Origin: Candidatus Pyrohabitans jungbluthii
GTDB taxonomy: Archaea > Hydrothermarchaeota > Hydrothermarchaeia > Hydrothermarchaeales > BMS3B
Direction: 5' to 3'
DNA length: 64,000 nucleotides
Assembly (NCBI GenBank): GCA_002010065.2
Contig: MTMD02000001.1
Span: forward strand, 77,692 to 141,691
Shown: one piece after another, positions 58,336 through 64,000 of the stretch
Numbering within the stretch: the stretch's first letter is position 1
Layout of the letters: each line of letters starts with the position of its first letter
Made by a program: the position numbers and the translations under genes
Notes under the pieces: model-generated
What the model was told of the DNA's origin: nothing
Seen by the model: the letters and a program-made list of their open reading frames with translations, nothing else
Database searches by the model: none

Positions 58336-60831
58336 TCACTTGGTCTCCCACTTCTCACGCGGCACGCCTACATAGTAAATGCCGCTGCCCTTCTGGATGA
58401 ACCTGGTGTAGGTACCCAGGTTGACAGTGGGCTCCTTCTCTGGGTCGAGGTAGTCCTTGGGTGTGCGCTTGACCTTGGCAAGGAACTCCTTGGTCTTCTC
58501 CACAGCCTTGTCAGGATCGTCGCCCAGGCGGTACACTCTGACGAGGTTGCACTTGTATTGAGCCTGGGTGTAGAATGGATCCTTCACAGTGTCGTCCACG
58601 AGTTCATTAATGTTGCTGTACGGATAGAAGGGCTGATACTTGTCGAAGCCTTCTGGACCCCAGACCTCGCCCTCGTCAACCATCTCGTTGACCCAGGCGG
58701 GGCCGATCACCTTGCCGTAGTCGTTCTCGCACACCACAGTGTCACCGTCGCGTATTCCGAGGGCCTTCGCAAGCTCGGTGTGGATGTTTATGAACCTGTG
58801 AGGCTCAAGCTCAACCATCCACGGCCACCAGTGACCCATCTCGTGGAAGTGCGCCACAAGGCGGCCGGTGCAGAGGATGAGCGGGTACTTTTCCCACAGG
58901 TCAGGCCTTGCAACTGGAGCATTGCTGGGCTCGATGTGTATGGGCAGTGGATACCAGCCGATCTGCTCCAGAGCCTGAGAGTATATCTCCACCTTGCCGC
59001 TCGGTGTTGGGAAGCGCTTGTCTGTGCCTGGGTAGTTCACACCCTCCTTGTACATTATCCACTGAGCACCGCGTATCGTCGCCTCGGGGTCGGAGTACAT
59101 CATGGCCTCGTCCTTGGTCTCGGCAGGCCACATCACACCGCCCTTCGGGGACATCTCGGGATCCATGAGCTCTACGGTTATACCGGCAACAAAGCTCTCC
59201 TGGGAGTGGAACCAGTTCTGGCACACGCGCTCGTCGATCTCGTGGGTGGTGCCCGGATACTTGGGATCCTCAGGCAAGGGGTTGCCGAACACGTCCTTCT
59301 TCGCCCACCAACTCTTGCCATCAGGAGCATAATACGCCTCGGCGAACTCGAAGCGCTTGGCTAAGCCCGCCCAGAAGTCTATATCGGCGCGGCACTCCCA
59401 CTGGCGCTCTATAATCTGGTTGTGCCACTGCACGTGGCGGTTGTTGCCGTGGTGGACAACGCCTTCATGCTCGAAGAAGCTGGTTATCGGGAACGCGGCG
59501 TGCATCCAGCTCATGGTCTCGTTGGGATGGAAGCTCAGGTGTACACCGCAGTACAGGTTCTTCATGTACTCGCGAACCTTGTTGTTGTTTGGCCACTGCA
59601 CTATGTGGTTTCCATTCCAGATGAGACCCTTAACAGGGTAGGGCTTGCCGGTGTAGCCGGGGTTAATTGTGCACGCGCTTGAGGTGTCGCCCCACGGGAT
59701 TATCTTGTCAGCAAGCTGGGGCTCCTTTATCTTCGCAACGTACTCCTTCAGGTCCTTACCAGCGCTGAGCACTGGGCGGCAGTTGTGGAGCCAGTTCCAG
59801 CCTCCTCCCTTAACGCCCACGTTACCGGTTATTGCGACGAGTATCTGGTAGGCGGCATTGCCATTACCAGCGTTGTACTGCTGCGCAGTACCTAAGCAAC
59901 CAGTGAAGTGGGTCCTCCTCGGGTAGGCGATCCACTCAGCGGCTTTGCGTATGTCCTCAGCCGGCACCCAGGTGATGTTCTCAGCCTTCTCAGGTGTATA
60001 GTCCTTCACGAGCTCGGCGTACTTCTCAAATCCCACGGTCCAGCGCTCAATGAAGTCCTTGTCAATTCCATCAATCTCGTATATGAGCACGTGGGCGAGC
60101 GCATTCGCCAGGTAAGCATCAGTGGTCGGGCGCAGGCGTAGCGCCAGGTCAGCCTTAGCCATGGTGGCGTTAAAGCGCGGGTCTATGACTATCATCTTGG
60201 CGCCGTTGCGATCCTGGGCCTCGATGAACCACTTCATGGTTATTACTTCCAGCGCCGCAGCGTTGGCACCGGAGATGAATATGGTGTCGCTGTTCATGGC
60301 ATCCTGACAGGGGTTCATCAGGCGCAGGAACTCCTTGGCGCCGAATACATACTGACCCCTCGCCCCAGGTGACTCACAGCAAAGTGGACCCTGACCGTAG
60401 ATGTTCGGGGTACCGTACATGGCAAGGAATCTTGAGCCACCAAGCTTGTTACCGTAGCTGCTCCTTCCTGTGCGGTGGCACGCTACGGTGTGGGCACCCC
60501 ACTTCTCACGGATGTACTTCAGGCGGTCTGCGACGAAGTCGAGAGCTTCGTCCCAGGTGACGCGCCTGAACTTGCCGTTTACGTTGTCCTCTCTAATAAC
60601 AGGATACTTGGCGCGCAGGGGGTTATATGCATGCTGGTAGTTAGCCGTTCCCTTCGGGCAAAGAGAGCCGTAGTTCTGTGGATGCTCGTCGTCACCCCAG
60701 ATGTCGACTATTCTGCCATCCTTGAGGTACACCTTCATCCCGCAACCGCTTTCGCACATGTTGTCGCAGGTGGTGTACCTGATGGTATCGTAGTCCTTTA
60801 CGGACTCCGACACTCTCCTCAATACTACCAC
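58336..60831 (-). CDS. Molybdopterin oxidoreductase catalytic subunit, DMSO-reductase family
   Basis: An 831-residue enzyme with an N-terminal 4Fe-4S motif C22-x3-C26-x3-C30-x27-C58 and all MGD-binding regions, ending in the molybdopterin-binding fold (HRFINIHTELAKALGIRDGD). The region normally supplying the metal ligand reads GQGPLCCESPGARGQYVFG, with two adjacent Cys (151, 152), suggesting a Cys ligand as in polysulfide/thiosulfate-type enzymes. There is no Tat signal, so it appears cytoplasmic. GGAGGTGA precedes the GTG start. The substrate cannot be decided; sulfur compounds are favoured by other genes in the window. Confidence 0.88.
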   Translation of the reverse strand: MVVLRRVSESVKDYDTIRYTTCDNMCESGCGMKVYLKDGRIVDIWGDDEHPQNYGSLCPKGTANYQHAYNPLRAKYPVIREDNVNGKFRRVTWDEALDFVADRLKYIREKWGAHTVACHRTGRSSYGNKLGGSRFLAMYGTPNIYGQGPLCCESPGARGQYVFGAKEFLRLMNPCQDAMNSDTIFISGANAAALEVITMKWFIEAQDRNGAKMIVIDPRFNATMAKADLALRLRPTTDAYLANALAHVLIYEIDGIDKDFIERWTVGFEKYAELVKDYTPEKAENITWVPAEDIRKAAEWIAYPRRTHFTGCLGTAQQYNAGNGNAAYQILVAITGNVGVKGGGWNWLHNCRPVLSAGKDLKEYVAKIKEPQLADKIIPWGDTSSACTINPGYTGKPYPVKGLIWNGNHIVQWPNNNKVREYMKNLYCGVHLSFHPNETMSWMHAAFPITSFFEHEGVVHHGNNRHVQWHNQIIERQWECRADIDFWAGLAKRFEFAEAYYAPDGKSWWAKKDVFGNPLPEDPKYPGTTHEIDERVCQNWFHSQESFVAGITVELMDPEMSPKGGVMWPAETKDEAMMYSDPEATIRGAQWIMYKEGVNYPGTDKRFPTPSGKVEIYSQALEQIGWYPLPIHIEPSNAPVARPDLWEKYPLILCTGRLVAHFHEMGHWWPWMVELEPHRFINIHTELAKALGIRDGDTVVCENDYGKVIGPAWVNEMVDEGEVWGPEGFDKYQPFYPYSNINELVDDTVKDPFYTQAQYKCNLVRVYRLGDDPDKAVEKTKEFLAKVKRTPKDYLDPEKEPTVNLGTYTRFIQKGSGIYYVGVPREKWETK

Positions 60832-60866
60832 TTTTTCACCTCCAACCTTTCCGTTGTTACCTTACT

Positions 60867-60894
60867 GCGTGGGCTTGTAAAAACTACCCCACGC
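60867..60894 (-). promoter_or_regulatory. Hairpin in the molybdoenzyme 5' leader
   Basis: GCGTGGG (60888-60894 on minus as first arm) pairs with CCCACGC (60867-60873), 14-base loop rich in A/T. It lies in an 80-base leader between the TATA box and the GGAGGTGA site. Could be a regulatory RNA element; it does not match the Moco riboswitch as I know it. Confidence 0.45.
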
Positions 60895-60932
60895 GACTTC
60901 GCTGTAACCTCTTATTGATTAATACTTCACCC

Positions 60933-60940
60933 TATATATA
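60933..60940. promoter_or_regulatory. Shared TATA element between the molybdoenzyme operon and mobA
   Basis: The self-complementary TATATATA could serve both directions: about 25-30 bases before the mobA start on plus, and about 100 bases before the molybdoenzyme GTG on minus. Confidence 0.5.
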
Positions 60941-60966
60941 CTTTTTTATCCGGGGCGAAATTGAGC

Positions 60967-61593
60967 ATGAAAATGCACAACCGTAATGAAAAAATGCGAT
61001 GCACCGCGGTTATACTCGCCGGCGGGCAAAGCAGGAGGATGGGAAGAGACAAGAGGTTTTTAACACTTGAGGGGGAAAGCTTTATTGAACGCATGCTCAG
61101 GCTCGCATCAGGCTTTGCCCGGGAGGTTATCATATCCCTTGCCACTGAGGAGCAGACATCGCAGATAAGCGCTGTGGGTAATTTCAAGGTGGTGCTGGAC
61201 GAAAACCCTGGAGAAGGCCCTGCTTATGCGCTAATTTCAGCCGCCAGGCATGCGAGTTATGAGTACCTTGCTGTCATGCCAGTAGATTCCCCTCTGCTTG
61301 AACCCGAGGTATACCGCCTCCTTATGCGAGAGGTTAAAGGTTACGATGCTGCTGTGCCCGTGGTGAATCGCATGCCCGAGCCTCTGCATGCCGTCTACTC
61401 GAGGCAAGGCCTCCTCGCACGCGCCTCAGAGGCAGAGCCTGGAAGTATGCATGCACTTCTAAGCCTGCTCAATGTTAACTTTGTGGAGGAAGAGAAGCTC
61501 CGCATCGCTGACCCTGAGATGCTGAGCTTTCTTAACATAAATACGCCTGAGGACTACAAAAAGCTCAGAGAAAGGGTGGAAACATGCAAGTGA
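60967..61593 (+). CDS. mobA: Molybdenum cofactor guanylyltransferase
   Basis: Attaches GMP to molybdopterin to make the MGD cofactor used by the adjacent enzyme. The 208 residues have the nucleotidyltransferase loop AVILAGGQSRRMGRDKRFL, NPGEGPAYALISAARH, and MPVDSPLLEPEV. Start: ATG at 60967 fits a leaderless message; a TTG at 60961 and later ATGs are possible. It overlaps moeA by 10 bases. Confidence 0.93.
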   Translation: MKMHNRNEKMRCTAVILAGGQSRRMGRDKRFLTLEGESFIERMLRLASGFAREVIISLATEEQTSQISAVGNFKVVLDENPGEGPAYALISAARHASYEYLAVMPVDSPLLEPEVYRLLMREVKGYDAAVPVVNRMPEPLHAVYSRQGLLARASEAEPGSMHALLSLLNVNFVEEEKLRIADPEMLSFLNINTPEDYKKLRERVETCK

Positions 61594-62855
61594 GAGGTAA
61601 GGGTTTTTACCGCCTTACCCCCGTAGGTGAGGCGCTGGAGAAGCTGCTTTCAGGGATTCGCGTAATGGGAGAGGAGGAGGTTCTTCTCGAGGAAGCGCTT
61701 GGTAGAGTGCTCGCTCGTGATGTTGTAGCGGAGAGGGACAATCCACCCTTCGACCGCGCTGCAATGGATGGCTTTGCGGTGCGGGGGGAGAACACCTTCG
61801 GCGCAGGTCAGGCAAACCCTATATATTTTAGAATTATAGGAGAGGTACTCACAGGGCAGAGCTTTAACGGCGAGGTAAGTGACTTCGAGGCGGTGCGGAT
61901 AACCACCGGCGCACCTTTACCCCGAGGTGCAGACGCTGTAGTGATGCTGGAGCATGTGAATGAACTTGGCGGCGAGATTGAAGTAATTAAAGCGGTACCC
62001 CCTGGCAAAAACGTCTCACTGCGTGGAGAAGATTATAAAAAGGGTGAGGTACTCTTGAAGCGCGGGCGAGTGCTAAACCCTCAGGAAATCGCGATTCTCG
62101 CCTCGCTGGGAATGCGCAGGGTTAAGGTTTTTCGCAAGCCGAGGGTGGGGATAATCTCAACTGGCGACGAAATTAAAGAGCCTGGTGAAGAGTTGAAAGA
62201 AGGGCAGGTTTATGATACCAACAGCTTTGCTCTGGCTGCGCTTTGCAGGGCAACTGGCGCAGAGGCAAGCCGCCTGGGAGTTGTGAAGGATGAGTATGAG
62301 GCAATGAAGCATGCGGTAGAAGCCGGGTTAGGCTACGACGTCCTGCTGATAAGCGGCGCAACCTCCGTTGGTAAGCGTGACGTGGTGCCTGAGATAGTGC
62401 GCGAACTTGGTGAAGTTGTGGTGCACGGCGTGGCCATGCGCCCCGGCGAACCTACAGGCTTTGGTTACGTAGGCGATACCCTGGTATTCATGCTTCCCGG
62501 CTACCCGGTGGCTAGCATAGTTGCCTTTGAAACCTTTGTGCGCCCAGCGCTTCAGGTGATGCAGGGGCTTTCGCCTGCGATACCCTACCCCGCGATAAAA
62601 GCAAGGCTGCGCAGGAAGATACCCTCCGAGCTGGGCAGGCGGGATTTTGTTCGTGTTAAGGTGGAGCACACACCGCGAGGTTATGAGGCTGAGCCAGTGC
62701 GTACCTCGGGCTCTGGGATAGTCTCAAGCCTGGTGCGTGCAGATGGCTTTGTTATTGTGCCAGAAAACACCGAAGGTATAGAGAAGGGCGAGATCGTTGA
62801 AGTGAGGCTTTTCAGAGGCTTGAGTGAGCAGAAAAACAATCTTGCCGCAACCTGA
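61584..62855 (+). CDS. moeA: Molybdopterin molybdenumtransferase
   Basis: Inserts molybdate into adenylylated molybdopterin. The 423 residues include NPPFDRAAMDGFAVRGENTF, RITTGAPLPRGADAVVMLEH, PRVGIISTGDEIKEPGEELK and the MoeA ending domain IV region VHGVAMRPGEPTGFGYVGDT and LPGYPVASIVAFETFVRPAL. Standard length. mobA-moeA divergent from a MGD enzyme makes a self-contained unit. Confidence 0.95.
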   Translation: MQVRGKGFYRLTPVGEALEKLLSGIRVMGEEEVLLEEALGRVLARDVVAERDNPPFDRAAMDGFAVRGENTFGAGQANPIYFRIIGEVLTGQSFNGEVSDFEAVRITTGAPLPRGADAVVMLEHVNELGGEIEVIKAVPPGKNVSLRGEDYKKGEVLLKRGRVLNPQEIAILASLGMRRVKVFRKPRVGIISTGDEIKEPGEELKEGQVYDTNSFALAALCRATGAEASRLGVVKDEYEAMKHAVEAGLGYDVLLISGATSVGKRDVVPEIVRELGEVVVHGVAMRPGEPTGFGYVGDTLVFMLPGYPVASIVAFETFVRPALQVMQGLSPAIPYPAIKARLRRKIPSELGRRDFVRVKVEHTPRGYEAEPVRTSGSGIVSSLVRADGFVIVPENTEGIEKGEIVEVRLFRGLSEQKNNLAAT

Positions 62856-62922
62856 ATCAGTCACTGCAATAAATAGTAAAGAAGAACGAGTAGGAAGCGG
62901 GAAAAAGGCACTGATTCAGGTT
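62849..62922. repeat. 13-bp perfect inverted repeat flanking a 48-base spacer after moeA
   Basis: AACCTGAATCAGT (62849-62861, ending moeA) and ACTGATTCAGGTT (62910-62922). Each arm contains the near-palindrome CTGAWTCAG. The same CTGAATCAGTGCC string occurs at the other end of the locus, across the ferredoxin copy 2 stop near 56362. Could be terminator stem, regulator site or footprint of a small mobile element. 62923-63036 holds a TATA-like AATTTTTAAG and no gene. Confidence 0.55.
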
Positions 62923-63036
62923 CATGATTAACTAGGACCCATTCCGTCTTTCATTTTCTGATATAATTTCTGAAAAATAAAATTTTTAAGTTCGGGGTAA
63001 TTACTTTGATTTGTGAATTATTAAATGGTGAGTTAA

Positions 63037-64000
63037 ATGAGGCTGCAGCTCAAATTAGGATTAAAGAGTAAAATAAACTTGGGATTAGCCGCAATCTTTG
63101 TGGTTGTGGCTGTTCTAGGTTTTATCATACTGAATTCAGCAGAAATAAATAGAAAACTGATTTTCGGCCTTACCCTCTTTGCTACAGGTATTATAGCGGC
63201 AATGACATACAACCTGAACATGAACATCGTGAGACCCATACAGAAACTGTCAGAATGGTCAAAAAAAGTCTCAGAGGGAGATCACTACAGTACCCTAGAT
63301 TTAGATGTTTCTGAGAAAGAGATCGGGCAGCTAATTGAGTCCTGCAAGAAGATGGTGACTAACTTAACGGAGTACAGGCGGAAGATGGAGTCTATAATCA
63401 GTGGAGTCGGAGCGGCGGTATATGTAACCGACAACAACATGAGGATAATAGAGTTTAACCCCGCGGCTGAGGAGTTATTGGGCTATAAAAGAGAGGAGGT
63501 TATTGGCAAGCACTGCTACGATATCACCACCTATGTGGGTGTAACCCCTGCATGCCATACCAAAAGATGCTCCTCTGTGGTTGTGATGGAAGGTAGGGAC
63601 GACTTTGTGAGCAGGGAGGTTGTGCTGAGAAGCAAGCAGGGTGAGGAGATTCCTGTCAAGATATACACTTCACCTCTGTTCAACTCCAAAGGAGAGAGGA
63701 TAGGGGCGATAAAAACAGCAGTTGACCTCAGTGAGATGAAGCAGAAAGAGAATGACCTCCTTATAATGCGAGAGTATCTGGAGAGCGAAATCAAACGCTT
63801 CCTGCCAGTGATTGAGGCTGCCGCTGCAGGAGACATGACAAAGAGTATAGAGGCGACCAATCCCAGTGACGAGATTGGCAAGGTAATAAATACATTCAGC
63901 AGGATGAAGGATAACCTTCGCTCGCTTATTCTTACCGTGAAGTCTGCATCTGAGCGAGTTGCTGCTACTGCAGAGGAGCAGGCGGCTTCGTCGGAGCAGT
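63037..64000 (+). CDS. Methyl-accepting chemotaxis protein with PAS domain (partial)
   Basis: The 321 visible residues begin MRLQLKLGLKSKINLGLAAI: two membrane helices (about 15-32 and 42-58) with almost no outside loop, HAMP (NMNIVRPIQKLSEWSKKVSE), a PAS domain at about 118-240 (GAAVYVTDNNMRIIEFNPAA), a second HAMP-like segment (AAGDMTKSIEATNPSDEIGK) and the start of the signalling coil (SASERVAATAEEQAASSEQ). The PAS holds three Cys (KHCYDIT, TPACHTKRCS), suggesting a redox or heme/cluster sensor. The kinase-control tip lies beyond the window. Confidence 0.88.
   Translation, partial: MRLQLKLGLKSKINLGLAAIFVVVAVLGFIILNSAEINRKLIFGLTLFATGIIAAMTYNLNMNIVRPIQKLSEWSKKVSEGDHYSTLDLDVSEKEIGQLIESCKKMVTNLTEYRRKMESIISGVGAAVYVTDNNMRIIEFNPAAEELLGYKREEVIGKHCYDITTYVGVTPACHTKRCSSVVVMEGRDDFVSREVVLRSKQGEEIPVKIYTSPLFNSKGERIGAIKTAVDLSEMKQKENDLLIMREYLESEIKRFLPVIEAAAAGDMTKSIEATNPSDEIGKVINTFSRMKDNLRSLILTVKSASERVAATAEEQAASSEQ

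Noticed and set aside
58288-59364. 358-residue plus-strand frame inside the molybdoenzyme gene
   Set aside because: It is antisense to well-conserved catalytic-subunit sequence, has no promoter or ribosome site and no recognisable motif.

Overview
The window is a gene-dense archaeal chromosome segment. The evidence is direct: archaeal exosome, proteasome, SBDS, RNase P protein and L15e/L37Ae genes in one run, Nop5-fibrillarin, a thermosome, Sm-like protein, TmcA, deoxyhypusine synthase, archaeal HMG-CoA synthase/thiolase/DUF35, and the ADTH-synthase/DHQ-synthase II route to aromatic amino acids. Many genes have TATA boxes about 25 bp upstream of the start (several leaderless) and ribosome binding sites of the GGTGA/GGAGG type. 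The lineage looks euryarchaeal in the broad sense; Hadarchaeota-, Hydrothermarchaeota- or Theionarchaea-like groups are possible, but I cannot fix it from sequence alone. There are signs of sulfur metabolism (three TusA-type proteins, a YedE-type transporter, a YeiH-type exporter) and of anaerobic respiration with a molybdoenzyme.

Layout. 1-6.1 kb: minus-strand RNA-processing/proteasome/ribosome superoperon read from a TATA box near 6.11 kb. 6.3-6.6 kb: a small gene split by a one-base shift in an A-run. 6.7-11.2 kb: nop5-fibrillarin on plus; a Cys protein, ASCH protein and TmcA on minus. 11.3-15.2 kb: radical SAM/SPASM enzyme, GT2 and a GT-C-like membrane transferase. 15.2-18.6 kb: DUF1858, USP, a cupredoxin with Gly-Tyr repeats, TusA and YedE, then a divergent TusA-like gene. 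18.8-21.9 kb: ABC exporter with two FtsX/MacB-type permeases. 22.1-22.4 kb: an unidentified structured RNA with its own promoter and tRNA-Thr(GGT). 22.5-28.3 kb: zinc-ribbon peptide, DUF362, YeiH exporter, membrane PAS-DUF835-HTH regulator, a short transporter-like peptide, a second TusA-like gene and CcdA.

28.4-33.8 kb: pyrBI, an m5C methyltransferase with separate PUA protein, aroA'/aroB' behind a palindromic operator, DUF166. 34.0-35.2 kb: fluoride-resistance operon (two FluC, DUF190) under a fluoride riboswitch. 35.3-41.5 kb: mtnA, an unknown membrane protein, deoxyhypusine synthase, pyrF, SpoIIM, wHTH, inositol monophosphatase, Sm. 41.5-45.3 kb: Cys-rich peptide, DUF35, thiolase, HMG-CoA synthase, XRE regulator, tRNA-Pro(CGG). 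45.4-52.6 kb: DUF2095, FG-GAP/PEGA surface protein, then a MoxR-VWA-divergent thermosome operon. 52.6-54.9 kb: an AT-rich island with a CARF-wHTH protein convergent with a HEPN-motif protein, a small unknown gene and a gene remnant; this is the best candidate for an undescribed system. 54.9-62.9 kb: cytoplasmic-looking molybdoenzyme operon (catalytic subunit, two ferredoxin subunits, an orphan tail protein, TorD chaperone, cupin) divergent from mobA-moeA. The window ends inside a methyl-accepting chemotaxis protein.
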